Part shown: in pieces, positions 43,129 to 52,155 of the stretch
How the letters are laid out: the number at the start of each line of letters is the position of its first letter
How positions within the stretch are numbered: the first letter of the stretch is position 1
NCBI GenBank assembly: GCA_002162755.1
Contig: MAAS01000031.1
Location: 2,678 to 56,901, forward strand
Source of the DNA: Gammaproteobacteria bacterium 50_400_T64
GTDB taxonomy: Bacteria; Pseudomonadota; Gammaproteobacteria; Pseudomonadales; Porticoccaceae
Length of the DNA stretch: 54,224 nt
Direction of reading: 5' to 3'
Position numbers and translations under genes: made by a program
Notes under the pieces: model-generated
Told to the model about the DNA's origin: nothing
Database searches by the model: none
Seen by the model: the letters and a program-made list of their open reading frames with translations, nothing else

Positions 43129-44016
43129 TTAAACGCCGATATTTTTATACTCAGACAGGACTTCAAGAGGGATATCTTTATCGGCGATAGAAAATAAAAT
43201 CATTTCTGTTTTTAACAGCCTTTTACTATCATCTTTATCATATAAGGCATCGGCGACCGCATTCATTATTTCAAGATAGGCTGAATATGATTTATTATTT
43301 TTAACATAAATTTTATTTTTAAGTTTTTTCAAAAGTGATGACTTGCTTCTTGAGTTCTTTCTTAATTCTACATCCTGCTTTAGAGCATCAGTCAAGTATT
43401 TATAACCAAGATCGCCATGCCTGATAAAAATCAATAAACTATAATCGAATAGATTCATGACAGTATTCCTTCCGCCTGGACTCGGAAGATAATAGTTGCA
43501 ACCAGAATCCGCTGTAAAAAGCAACCAATTCAATGAATAAATAACTCTCTCATCATAAATGGCATATTCTTGTGGCGACTTAAATGCAAAATATTTTGAC
43601 CAGCTAGCCACACGCTTAAACTGAAAGCCGTCTTCTTCCACACTAGTAATAATATCAAATAGATCAGTTTCAGATTTTCCATCTTTTTTTATAGAAATCC
43701 CCCCCCAATCTCCAACTATCCAGGCAGCATGTTTAGTCCGCCGTTCATAGCTCATTTCTCCGTTCAATTCCTCGTATAAATAATCTCTTAATGCTATTGA
43801 TTGTTTATATATACTTTTATGCTCCTGGCCTCTTAAACTTCTCACCCAATCCGGCGTCCAAGTATTGAACCGAGCGTTAATTATCTCAGTCTTCAAAGCT
43901 CCTCTCAGCGGCCACCTATAGAGTTCATGCAAACTGTTACGATAGGGATGTAATCGCGCCACTACCTTTTTAATTACGTCATCGGGGATTGAGTTAAGCA
44001 CTATCATATCAGTCAT
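43129..44016 (-). CDS. Unknown protein, third gene of nuclease-helicase operon
   Basis: A 295-aa soluble protein. Motifs that look conserved: KHAAWIVGDWGGI (about 95-107), ASWSKYFAFKSPQEYAIYDE and RVIYSLNWLL (about 140-170), and a lysine-rich stretch (KNSRSKSSLLKKLKNK). The IYDxRV-x3-LN pattern recalls proteins found next to restriction and defence genes, but I cannot name a family. It starts 8 bp before the end of the 133-aa-frame gene upstream, so the two are coupled. Confidence 0.6.
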   Translation of the reverse strand: MTDMIVLNSIPDDVIKKVVARLHPYRNSLHELYRWPLRGALKTEIINARFNTWTPDWVRSLRGQEHKSIYKQSIALRDYLYEELNGEMSYERRTKHAAWIVGDWGGISIKKDGKSETDLFDIITSVEEDGFQFKRVASWSKYFAFKSPQEYAIYDERVIYSLNWLLFTADSGCNYYLPSPGGRNTVMNLFDYSLLIFIRHGDLGYKYLTDALKQDVELRKNSRSKSSLLKKLKNKIYVKNNKSYSAYLEIMNAVADALYDKDDSKRLLKTEMILFSIADKDIPLEVLSEYKNIGV

Positions 44017-44386
44017 GGTTTCGCGGGTTCCCAGAAAAGTTGTTCCAGCAGGCGATTGCTGATGGGGTTAATTTAGCAGCATTTACTTGTCTGCCTGTTT
44101 TAGGGTTTATCCCGCTGTCACTCCTTTCTATAAACTCGTTGTTTATCTCAAAGAATTCATTTGATATTTGTCGGGTATCTCGATTGCCGCCTAGAATTCT
44201 TGCAAGACGATCTAAACCGGGATCAATGTCAGTTAAGGTCGCATTGCTTCCAAGTATTGGCATTTCGAATTCTACCCAGTCATGTCCTGCGCAGGAAAAC
44301 TGGTGCTGGCAATACCCGATCCATGCGGCGATGAAAGCCTCTAAATTGACGGTTTTCTCTGGATATAAAAAAGTTATTTCGCTCAT
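44009..44386 (-). CDS. Unknown protein, second gene of nuclease-helicase operon
   Basis: A 125-aa protein from the ATG at 44386, chosen because GGAG stands 6 nt before it (the open frame extends 8 codons further). It includes LEAFIAAWIGYCQHQFSCAG and DPGLDRLARILGGNRD. No family recognised. It begins 70 bp after the helicase gene and overlaps the next gene by 8 bp. Confidence 0.55.
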   Translation of the reverse strand: MSEITFLYPEKTVNLEAFIAAWIGYCQHQFSCAGHDWVEFEMPILGSNATLTDIDPGLDRLARILGGNRDTRQISNEFFEINNEFIERSDSGINPKTGRQVNAAKLTPSAIACWNNFSGNPRNHD

Positions 44387-44456
44387 TTGTAACTCCATTG
44401 AGATTAACATTATCGAAATATATTCTGTTCACACGTTAGCCTGAAACTCGATTAAC

Positions 44457-47400
44457 TCAGTTTCCACGCGTCAAGTACGTAAAAAACCCCGCTTTCTCCA
44501 TTTGTGCCACGCTGTTCACCTGACACTGATCTAATCCCTCGTTAGCGACAACTATGGCAAGGGCTTTAGCTCGAGATACGGCGACATTTAGCCTGTTCAT
44601 ATCAAATACGAAATCTAGCCCACGGCTCGATTCAGTAACATCACTAACGGCCATTGATATAATGACTACCGGGGCCTCCTGCCCCTGAAATTTGTCGATG
44701 GTACCGATCTTAATGTCATCACCAAGCGCTTTCTTGAGCAAATTTACCTGCATGTTAAAAGGGGCAACAATAAGAATATCCTGCTCTGTAATGGGGCTAG
44801 TTGTGCCGGTCTTATCGGTGTAGGTGCCGGTTTTCAATTCCGCTATTAACCCCTCTATCACTTCCACTTCTTCGTCGCTGCTCTGGCGATTGCCCTCATG
44901 GATTGCTGCTATTGGTAGTACGCCACTTTTCTGGGTAATCAATTTTGGGCTTGGCAAGTTGATGGATTGCTTAGCATTGTCTCCATCGGTTATTAGTTTT
45001 CCGTCGTAGATGGCCGTTGACAGGGGTCGACAGACAGCGGGATGCATTCGGTAAGTGCGCTCCAGAAATACCCCATACTCCGCCGGGATCACCTTGTGGC
45101 CTTTCAGCATGAATTCTAACGCTGATGAATCTGCCGGGCTGGGATGCGCGCCCTGAATAGGCTGCTCCAACTGCATTTGGTCACCCATCAGCACGATATT
45201 TTTAGCCGCACCTGACACGACAATCAGGTTAGCAAGGGCAACCTGACTAGCTTCATCGACGAATAGGTAATCGACGGGATGTTCGTGAGCTAGCTCATTT
45301 GCGAACCCATAAACCGTTGCACCAATAACATCGTAGTCTTCGTAAGGTGCATTTTTCGTAAATTTCATATTTGGTCGGTAATCCAGATTCGGATAGTTTT
45401 CTTTGGGGTAGAGCTCGTGAAATGCTGTGTTGCTTTTTGATGGGCTATATCCGACTTTCACCAACCTGGCGTCATGTCGTGTTTCAAGTAGTACTTCAGG
45501 CAATTTTTTAAGCAGATTCATGATGGCAGCGTGGCTGTTGGACATGATGCCAACGCGTTTGCCACCGTTTACGAGGGCTGTGATTACTTTTTCCGCAGTG
45601 TAGGTCTTACCTGAACCGGGTGGCCCTTGAATACAGAGGCAGCTACTGTTTAGTGTCTGAACTGTTCGGGTGATGGCATTGATGTAATCACTGTCCTCTG
45701 GGTAGTGCTGACGTGAAACGGGCAATGGGGGTTCGGCACTTGTAAAGCCAGGTGCCGCCCGTTCAAGTATCGCCCTGGTGACATCATTCAGCAGGCCAGA
45801 ATTAAAGTAGGCTTCTGTTATTTCACAGAGTCTGTTTTCCAGACCCTGGGTGTCGATATATGTCTCATTGCCGAGCAGGTTGAGTTGCGCCTGTTGCAAC
45901 ACCGGTTCCTCATCGGACGCTATGGTAAAGCTGACAAGTCCACCTTGTTTACCGGGTTCTAAAAAAGTGACGTTGTTTGCTGTGACATTACTCCCCTGCA
46001 CTAGCGCTGTTTTAACCTTGTCGGTTCTAATCGGCTGGTTTTGGTCGTAATTAGCGATGCAGTGTATTTTCTCTCCTACTAAGGTTTTCGTGGTGACGGT
46101 TATATTAAAAATCACCATGTCATCGTCAATTAGTTCTTCCGACAATTTCGACTGTCGTTCGTAATATGCCCAGCTCCCTGGTTTGCGCTCTCTTTCATGA
46201 AACTGCAGCAATGATGCAAGTAACTGGGCGGTAGGGTCGGCTTTATGGTTTGGGTTGTTCTCAAACTGGGCAACTAAAGCAATTTGCCGGGCGATTAAAG
46301 CATCCCGCTTTTCTTTGTTTTTGCCCCCTTTATCAGTGACCTCTTTCTCTATAATAATTGGTTCTATCGGGCTGAATTTAATGCCTGAGTTTTGTTGCTG
46401 CTCACGTAGCCACCCAGCCAGCTCAAGTGTCGATTCGCAATCATCAATGTTGTAGTCCCGTATCTCCTTAAGTGTTGACCATTCTGCCCAGTCAAACTGA
46501 TCCGGGGCATTTAACCAGTGGTCGTAACCATTATTAGCCCACTGGTTGTGCCCACCACTTTCACGCCAGTTTTCGTAAAAGACGATGGAATCTCCGCCAC
46601 CAGCCACATCGGTGGTGCGTTTGTCTCGATAGAGGTGTTCTACATTTTTAATCGAGTATTTGGGTTCGCCAATTAGCAGGCCATTTTTCACCACTTTGTA
46701 GAGATCAACAAACACACCCGCCGAGAGCATTTCATCTACCTCAGCTGACCTGGTTTGATAGCGGTTGGACAACTTGAGGATCGCAGTTATTTCGTAACTG
46801 GCGTAGTGATAAACGTGTAGATCACTGGCTGCCTGCCAGCGAGTATAAGTCCAGTCGATAAAGCCTTCGAAGGCTCTGCGTTCCTGCTTTTGGTCATGTG
46901 CCCACCAGTCTTTATAGGCATAGTCAGTACCCTGCGCAGCTTGCTGGTCATGATAGCTAACACCCCACAGGTACTCTAAGCCACCATCTTGTAGTGGCGA
47001 TCCTTCTATATCGAAGAAAATGTCGGATCTTGATGCTGCAGGGAGGGCCGACAGCCCTTTGCCATTATCATCTTCAATCACTTTAAACGCGGGTTTGTCC
47101 TGACCCCGTGAACTAAGTTGAATTTCGGCCTGCGCTTTAATTTTGTTATAGGTGCTGGCAGCAATTCCTTTTACTTTTACCAGCTCCGTGGTTGCTAGTT
47201 CAGTTAAGCTATTTACCCCAGCCTCTCTTAACCGCTGAATCTGTTTTTTGCGGATGCCTGCAACCAATGCAAGGCTATCGGATGCCTCCATTAGTTGACT
47301 TGCATAGCTACCCCAGGCGCCATAGCTACTCATTAGGGCAGGATCGGGCATGCTGTCTTCTTCGCCAGTAAACTCTTTCTGCGCGGTTAAGAACTGGGTT

Positions 47401-47984
47401 TTAAGATTCTGGAAATAGCTGTAGTAAGCAACGATAGGAAAACGCTCTTCGGTGTTGTCTCCTAGAACCACAGCAATTTCTTCGGGTAGTCGACCTTGTA
47501 CCTGCTCTAGCATCCAGCTGTAACAACAGAGCTGGACCATAAAGTAGGGTTTGGTGGATTTGGCAAGCTTCGTATCCCATGCTTCATAATAGTAATTCCC
47601 CAGGTCGGACGAACCCTCCCTGCGAACCAAAAAATCAGCGTAACCAGCAAAATCGTCTCGCTCCAGGTAGGCCTGGAAAATTACTTTGGCCCCCAATTTC
47701 ATTGCGTTTTTGGTTGCCTCTACAGCATTTTTTCTGGCACTAGTTATTTCTGTAACATTCTCTGCTCCATACTTAATTTTAAGAATTTGTAGGAAGCGGG
47801 CTTCATGCTCGTTACCCTTTGTGGCGAGCAGCCCCATTAACTCATCCTGGTCTTTTTCAATGCCTTCGAGTTTGTCGGGGTTATCTAATTGCAGACGAGT
47901 CATCCAGGAAGCGAAGGGTGACGTCATCTGCAGAACTAAATCTGAAGCTGAATAAATTATTTCATCGTGGCTATTTTTATACAT
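44457..47984 (-). CDS. TM0106-type RecB-like nuclease fused to SF1 (Dna2/NAM7-like) helicase
   Basis: A 1175-aa multidomain enzyme. N-terminal PD-(D/E)XK nuclease: GYADFLVRREG then YYEAWDTKLAK (catalytic Asp, Glu, Lys; about 113-140) and VQLCCYSWMLE. A helix-hairpin-helix (LREAGVNSLTELATTELVKV, about 240-275). An RNase H-like fold begins DIFFDIEGSPLQDGG (about 315). The helicase has Walker A CIQGPPGSGKT (about 786), Walker B LFVDEAS, GDQMQLEQP, TIDKFQGQEA and LNVAVSRAK. All motifs are intact. First gene of a leftward three-gene operon; likely acts on DNA or RNA ends in defence or repair. Confidence 0.88.
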   Translation of the reverse strand: MYKNSHDEIIYSASDLVLQMTSPFASWMTRLQLDNPDKLEGIEKDQDELMGLLATKGNEHEARFLQILKIKYGAENVTEITSARKNAVEATKNAMKLGAKVIFQAYLERDDFAGYADFLVRREGSSDLGNYYYEAWDTKLAKSTKPYFMVQLCCYSWMLEQVQGRLPEEIAVVLGDNTEERFPIVAYYSYFQNLKTQFLTAQKEFTGEEDSMPDPALMSSYGAWGSYASQLMEASDSLALVAGIRKKQIQRLREAGVNSLTELATTELVKVKGIAASTYNKIKAQAEIQLSSRGQDKPAFKVIEDDNGKGLSALPAASRSDIFFDIEGSPLQDGGLEYLWGVSYHDQQAAQGTDYAYKDWWAHDQKQERRAFEGFIDWTYTRWQAASDLHVYHYASYEITAILKLSNRYQTRSAEVDEMLSAGVFVDLYKVVKNGLLIGEPKYSIKNVEHLYRDKRTTDVAGGGDSIVFYENWRESGGHNQWANNGYDHWLNAPDQFDWAEWSTLKEIRDYNIDDCESTLELAGWLREQQQNSGIKFSPIEPIIIEKEVTDKGGKNKEKRDALIARQIALVAQFENNPNHKADPTAQLLASLLQFHERERKPGSWAYYERQSKLSEELIDDDMVIFNITVTTKTLVGEKIHCIANYDQNQPIRTDKVKTALVQGSNVTANNVTFLEPGKQGGLVSFTIASDEEPVLQQAQLNLLGNETYIDTQGLENRLCEITEAYFNSGLLNDVTRAILERAAPGFTSAEPPLPVSRQHYPEDSDYINAITRTVQTLNSSCLCIQGPPGSGKTYTAEKVITALVNGGKRVGIMSNSHAAIMNLLKKLPEVLLETRHDARLVKVGYSPSKSNTAFHELYPKENYPNLDYRPNMKFTKNAPYEDYDVIGATVYGFANELAHEHPVDYLFVDEASQVALANLIVVSGAAKNIVLMGDQMQLEQPIQGAHPSPADSSALEFMLKGHKVIPAEYGVFLERTYRMHPAVCRPLSTAIYDGKLITDGDNAKQSINLPSPKLITQKSGVLPIAAIHEGNRQSSDEEVEVIEGLIAELKTGTYTDKTGTTSPITEQDILIVAPFNMQVNLLKKALGDDIKIGTIDKFQGQEAPVVIISMAVSDVTESSRGLDFVFDMNRLNVAVSRAKALAIVVANEGLDQCQVNSVAQMEKAGFFTYLTRGN

Positions 47985-48660
47985 TTAAAATCTCTAATTT
48001 ATATCGAGCAGATTTAACTGTCAGTAAACATCAAATGCTTAACAAACCCTTGGGTATCACGTGGCATCCAAAGGGCATAGATAAAGATCAACGCTACCAA
48101 TGGATAAGCCCACTGGAATTGCCCTAATCGATTAGGCTGGTTATCCCGGCAATATAATTCCATCGACCACGACCTCTCCAAACAAGTGGTTTAGATGCGA
48201 CAAAATTGCTATGCAGAGATTAAAGAAAAACTATGTTCTGTACCCGCATTTACAAGACTAATTGTGTCGAGATAGCTTTTCCCTCGCTTGACTCACAAAA
48301 CCAGGACTATTCAGAGGGTTATATTCCGGTACTGAATTCAGTTTAGATCGACAACCCCAGGGTCAACAGCTAGCATTAATGCCAGGTCATCGAGGCGATC
48401 TGAAACGCTATAGTTCGGAAAATCTGACTTGATCTATGTCCCTGCCCCGGAAGAGGGTTAGCCTATTTTGATGGTTATCCAAACTCGGCCTCATCGACAT
48501 AACCGTAGCCTAAGTCCAAAAACAACTGAGTAGCTGTACTGGGCTGACTACTAAACTGTGGCCAGATTTACTTGACCATCACAAACTATTTGCGATCACA
48601 TACCAGGGACACAACAGGTAGTCCAAGCTGCGTAATTCATCTTATACCAGCCTCTCACCC
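47985..48660. other. 676-bp gap between nuclease-helicase and hipBA
   Basis: No intact gene. A short rightward frame ending LGITWHPKGIDKDQRYQWIS (to 48127) and broken frames after it may be decayed coding DNA, but I cannot tie them to a family. The leftward promoter of the nuclease-helicase operon should be at its left end. Confidence 0.4.
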
Positions 48661-48666
48661 TAAATT

Positions 48667-48782
48667 AGTATCGTGCGTGATGGTTTATACTTAAAGCAAG
48701 AACTCACAACAGAAATAATCACGCACAGTAACTTTTTATTGTTATCCCCTACATTCCCCGCTATATTATCCCGCACGATACT
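48667..48782. promoter_or_regulatory. hipBA operator region with nested inverted repeats
   Basis: AGTATCGTGCG (48667-48677) and CGCACGATACT (48772-48782) are exact reverse complements. GTGCGTGAT (48673-48681) and ATCACGCAC (48718-48726) form a second exact dyad that overlaps the first. Multi-site operators with looping are typical for HipB. The last arm ends 19 bp before hipB. Confidence 0.75.
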
Positions 48783-48801
48783 TTTAACTAACGGTCGGAC
48801 A

Positions 48802-49086
48802 ATGAAACAACAGAACCCTCACTATGGCCTCGTACGCTCGACTGATGAGCTTGGTCAACTCGCTCGCGACCATCGGAAAAGCCGAAAATTAACACTGGAA
48901 ACTGTTTCTGGCTTAGGTAACTTAAGTCCCCGCTTTCTTTCCGAGTTTGAGCGAGGCAAAGAGACAGCGGAAATAGGCAAAGTATTAAAAGCGCTGCGAA
49001 CCCTCGGGCTCGAGGTGATCATCCAGCCGCGAAGTGGCGCGAATCCGCCACCACTTTCTCTAGAACAAGGCCCGATCAATGACTGA
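48802..49086 (+). CDS. hipB: HipB-type antitoxin
   Basis: A 94-aa Cro/C1-type HTH protein: ELGQLARDHRKSRKLTLETV, then NLSPRFLSEFERGKETAEIG and KVLKALRTLGLEVIIQPRSG, the usual HipB layout ending in the short beta strand that pairs in the dimer. I start at ATG 48802; the open frame reaches 48673, but that part lies within the operator. It ends inside the start of hipA (8-bp overlap). Confidence 0.9.
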   Translation: MKQQNPHYGLVRSTDELGQLARDHRKSRKLTLETVSGLGNLSPRFLSEFERGKETAEIGKVLKALRTLGLEVIIQPRSGANPPPLSLEQGPIND

Positions 49087-50329
49087 TCCCAATTCACTTA
49101 TCGTGTGGAACAATCAGCACAGGGTAGGACGCCTCTGGTGCAACCCCGTGGGGGCTATGGGCTTTCGTTATGACGAGCAATGGATTGCAAAGGGTGGCTT
49201 TGCAATCTCCCACACGCTGGAGCTAAAAGAAAACAATTTCACGCCTGAAGGCGGGATAGCCCACCGCTTCTTTGCCAATTTATTGCCAGAAGCGGGTGCC
49301 AGAGAGAAGATTGTTCGTGATCTAAAAATACCGAATACCGACTTCAATCTCTTGCGCGCTATTGGTGGCGAGTGCGCTGGTGCTTTGTCGATCTTGCCAG
49401 AGGGAGAGCAACCACTAAGTCACTATAGCTACCACCCAATCGGCGACAAAGAACTACTCAACCTGGTCGCTCGTCGCGGCCAGTTATATACCTGGCCCAA
49501 ACACGAACAACCCCGTCTCTCGTTAGCAGGCGCTCAAGATAAATGCCCCATTCTCGTACAGGCGGGGCGCTACCTGTTACCCCAACAAGAGTCCCCCTCC
49601 AGCCATATCTTAAAATTTGAACTATCGGATTATCGCCATCTCCCAGCCTATGAAACCTTTACCACACAACTCGCCAAAGCCGTCGGTTTACCTGTCGTAA
49701 ATATAGAGCTGCGTTCTATCGATAAAACCCATTACGCACTGATTGAACGCTACGATCGAATTCAGGATGACAAGGGTGAGGTGCAACGCCTGCACCAGGA
49801 GGATTTTTGCCAGGCACTGGGCTACGGCTACGAACAAAAATACCAGGAGCACGGCGGCCCAACATTTGCCCAGTGCTACCAGTTAATTCGGGATGTATCC
49901 AGCGACCCGGCTAACGACCTGCAGCATTTATTGCATTGGCAGATATTTAATGTCCTCGCCGGTAATTCCGATGGGCATGGTAAAAATTTATCGCTGCTTT
50001 ATTTGGCCAATGGGGATATCCGCTTAACGCCTTTTTATGATCTGGTCTGCACCCGTGCCATAAAACGTATCGACGAACACCTCGCCTTTGCCGTCGGTGA
50101 CGAGAGAAACCCTAGCATGATCACTCGAAAGCACTGGCAAGCGCTTGCCTCACAGTGCGACCTGCGAGCACCGTTTCTACTCAATCAGGTACAAGCACTC
50201 GCAACTCAATTATTAGACCATCTTGGCGCAGTTAAAACGGCATTTGAATCTCAATACGGGGAGTATCCGGCCTTACAACGCATCGAGCAGCTCGTAAGTA
50301 AACAGTGCCAACGAGCCATGAAATTGTAG
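49079..50329 (+). CDS. hipA: HipA-type Ser/Thr kinase toxin
   Basis: A 416-aa kinase; HipA of E. coli phosphorylates GltX and causes persistence. N-terminal HipA_N (VWNNQHRVGRLW, FANLLPEAGARE, LRAIGGECAGALSI); C-terminal kinase with ILKFEL, catalytic loop LAGNSDGHGKNLSLL (about 297-310, Asp and Asn present) and metal-binding FYDLVCT (about 321). LSLAGAQDKCPI is the autophosphorylation-loop region, where the usual Ser appears as Ala in this reading, so the usual autoregulation may differ. GC content is higher than in the neighbouring cargo. Confidence 0.93.
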   Translation: MTDPNSLIVWNNQHRVGRLWCNPVGAMGFRYDEQWIAKGGFAISHTLELKENNFTPEGGIAHRFFANLLPEAGAREKIVRDLKIPNTDFNLLRAIGGECAGALSILPEGEQPLSHYSYHPIGDKELLNLVARRGQLYTWPKHEQPRLSLAGAQDKCPILVQAGRYLLPQQESPSSHILKFELSDYRHLPAYETFTTQLAKAVGLPVVNIELRSIDKTHYALIERYDRIQDDKGEVQRLHQEDFCQALGYGYEQKYQEHGGPTFAQCYQLIRDVSSDPANDLQHLLHWQIFNVLAGNSDGHGKNLSLLYLANGDIRLTPFYDLVCTRAIKRIDEHLAFAVGDERNPSMITRKHWQALASQCDLRAPFLLNQVQALATQLLDHLGAVKTAFESQYGEYPALQRIEQLVSKQCQRAMKL

Positions 50330-50396
50330 TTCAGTATTCAGCGTGAAATCGTGGGGCGGCTTATCCACAGAGTCCTAGCCATCCACTCCTTCATCC

Positions 50397-50556
50397 CTAT
50401 CTATTTAGCTGACTTTCACCCAGAGCTTGATGCAGTAGATTGAGCTTTGTTTCTTCTTGCTCCAGTAAACGCAAACCGGCACGTACAGTTTAACTGGCAT
50501 GGTCATGACGCCCAGCCTCTATCTCTGCATTAATAAATTTCTCGAAATGGTCGCTC
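50397..50556 (-). pseudogene. ParD-type antitoxin relic
   Basis: Minus-strand frame HFEKFINAEIEAGRHDHAS-stop-TVRAGLRLLEQEETKLNLLHQ (in two pieces around the stop), ending ALGESQLNR. This matches ParD antitoxins (FI..V..GRY.SASEVVRAGLRLLEE.E.KL..L). A TAA replaces the Glu codon after AS. No parE follows. Confidence 0.75.
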
Positions 50557-50771
50557 AATCTAAATGGCTATGAAGCCTTAAAACAGCTGATCAATTGCGA
50601 CCACATTTGTGACATACCTGGCAGGAAATAGCCTTTTAGCTCTAAGTTGGCCCACGATAATGTCCCTCAATGTACCTAAGAATATACACGTAAAATCATA
50701 GAGTTACGCAAAAACAGGCCCATAACATCAAATAACACACCTTAATATACAGCTACATAACGCCTATATTT

Positions 50772-50837
50772 CTAGCTTCAGGTGCTAGTGATCGCAAGGT
50801 CGTGGAGGTTCAAGTCCTCTCCTGGGCACCATTTCAA
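50772..50837 (+). repeat. attR: 66-bp direct repeat, right copy
   Basis: Exact copy of 10214-10279: the tRNA-Leu(CAG) 3' half plus 6 bp. It lacks the 5' half of the tRNA and so is not a gene. Marks the right end of the 40.6-kb island. Confidence 0.93.
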
Positions 50838-51060
50838 ACAACTCCGTAAGAAAGTCAACCGTATCAAAGCTAATCGTTCTTTTATAGAAGAGGACTATTC
50901 ACGGCCAGCGCTTTTTTGTAAAGACGGCCTGGCGTTCGAGCACTGCCCGAACCCTCTCCTGAGCACCACCTCAAACAACTCCGCAAGACACACTCATTTG
51001 CACCCCCGTTAATCGTTCTTTTATACAATAGGGTTATTCACGGCCGGCACTTTTTTGAAG
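50816..51060 (+). repeat. Tandem duplication of the att flank
   Basis: 50816-50923 and 50953-51060 are both 108 bp and align throughout: CCTCTCCTGGGCACCA / CCTCTCCTGAGCACCA, TCAAACAACTCCG, TAATCGTTCTTTTATA, and TATTCACGGCC then GC-CTTTTTTG. The second copy carries point changes, including one in the tRNA tail. Looks like an older, decayed att site. The remaining stretch to 51359 shows no gene. Confidence 0.8.
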
Positions 51061-51329
51061 GAGCTTGAACACTGGAGTGCAACACTGCAGCTTACAGTCA
51101 CGATGAAGCCCAGGCAGGCCGACAAGAAGGATCAACGGAAGCTAGGTCTGGGTTGCGTTAATTTACCGACATCAGGAGAAGCGCTCTTATTATCCTTTTC
51201 CCAGGTGGATTGTAAGCTCAGTTAACCTCTTGAATAATAAAGTGAAGTGACCTTCCGCTTACCGCAAAGCTATTGTGATAGTCGAGAGGGTTCCGTTGAA
51301 TAAGCTGTCATATGTGAAAATTAACTGAT

Positions 51330-51347
51330 ACCCGAGGCGTATCGGGT
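51330..51347. promoter_or_regulatory. Hairpin/operator before higB
   Basis: ACCCGA-GGCGTA-TCGGGT, then TACAC and six T ending 2 bp before the higB ATG. It could be the HigA operator or a terminator of upstream transcription overlapping the leader. Confidence 0.45.
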
Positions 51348-51359
51348 TACACTTTTTTC

Positions 51360-51638
51360 ATGACTCTATCGTTTAAACATAAGGGCCTTGAAAAACTCTT
51401 CAAATTGGGGAAAACCTCTGGCATTCAAGTAAAGCACTCAAAGCGACTTAAGCTTATTTTAGGCCGTCTTAATGCCTCTACTTCTCCAAATGATATGAAT
51501 TTACCAGGATTATTTTTGCACCCGCTAACTGGCAATAGATCTGATATACGGTCTGTTCGTGTTAGCGGTAATTGGAGAGTCACTTTTCGCTTTAATGGAG
51601 AGCATGCAGAAATCATCAATTACGAAGATTATCACTGA
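51360..51638 (+). CDS. higB: HigB-type RelE-superfamily mRNA interferase
   Basis: A 92-aa ribosome-dependent mRNA-cleaving toxin: SFKHKGLEKLFKLGKTSGI, HSKRLKLILGRLNAS, DMNLPGLFLHPLTGNRS, VSGNWRVTFRFNG and the C-terminal YEDYH, all family hallmarks with the basic catalytic residues and terminal His. Toxin precedes antitoxin, the inverse order typical for HigBA. No clear Shine-Dalgarno; it lies outside attR, next to the island. Confidence 0.93.
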   Translation: MTLSFKHKGLEKLFKLGKTSGIQVKHSKRLKLILGRLNASTSPNDMNLPGLFLHPLTGNRSDIRSVRVSGNWRVTFRFNGEHAEIINYEDYH

Positions 51639-51647
51639 GGTGAAATT

Positions 51648-51935
51648 ATGCTAATGCACAACCCACCACATCCAGGTGAAATTATTAAAGAGCTTTGTTT
51701 AGAGCCTCTAGAGTTAAGTGTCACTGCAGCAGCAGAGGCTTTAGGTGTTAGCAGGAAAACATTATCCAGCATAATAAATGATAAAGCTGGCATAAGCCCA
51801 GAAATGGCTGTAAGACTTTCCATAGCATTTAATACATCGTCAGAAAGCTGGTTGAACCAGCAATCGCAATACGATCTTTGGCGGGCTGAAGCCCATCGTG
51901 ACAAGCTCCATGTAAAGCCTCTCATTGCGGCGTAA
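51648..51935 (+). CDS. higA: HigA-type antitoxin
   Basis: A 95-aa XRE protein: [20 protein letters not shown], then [20 protein letters not shown] (helix-turn-helix) and [20 protein letters not shown], matching the HigA signature. It neutralises HigB and represses the operon. Begins 9 bp after higB with GAGGTG as RBS. Confidence 0.93.
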   Translation: MLMHNPPHPGEIIKELCLEPLELSVTAAAEALGVSRKTLSSIINDKAGISPEMAVRLSIAFNTSSESWLNQQSQYDLWRAEAHRDKLHVKPLIAA

Positions 51936-52155
51936 AACATATAGCCCTCCTCCCCAATGGCTCGCATTCACACCATGAGAAACCCGGATCGCGCGGACTA
52001 TCGGGTAGAAGAATTTGTTATGGGTGACCTGACTAGGTACTGTGCATCCTACATCGATACACAGATAGCCAAGACGTCCCGTTCTAGCATGCACCTCTAA
52101 ATTTTTAACAGCTCATGACGCAATAGCACTAAGAGGCAGTGGGAAAACTTCTGCA

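Noticed and set aside
48340-48610. Possible transposase relic left of hipBA
   Set aside because: Short broken frames only; no motif I could match with confidence.
50782-51012. ORF starting in attR
   Set aside because: Runs through the tRNA fragment and its tandem repeat; no RBS.
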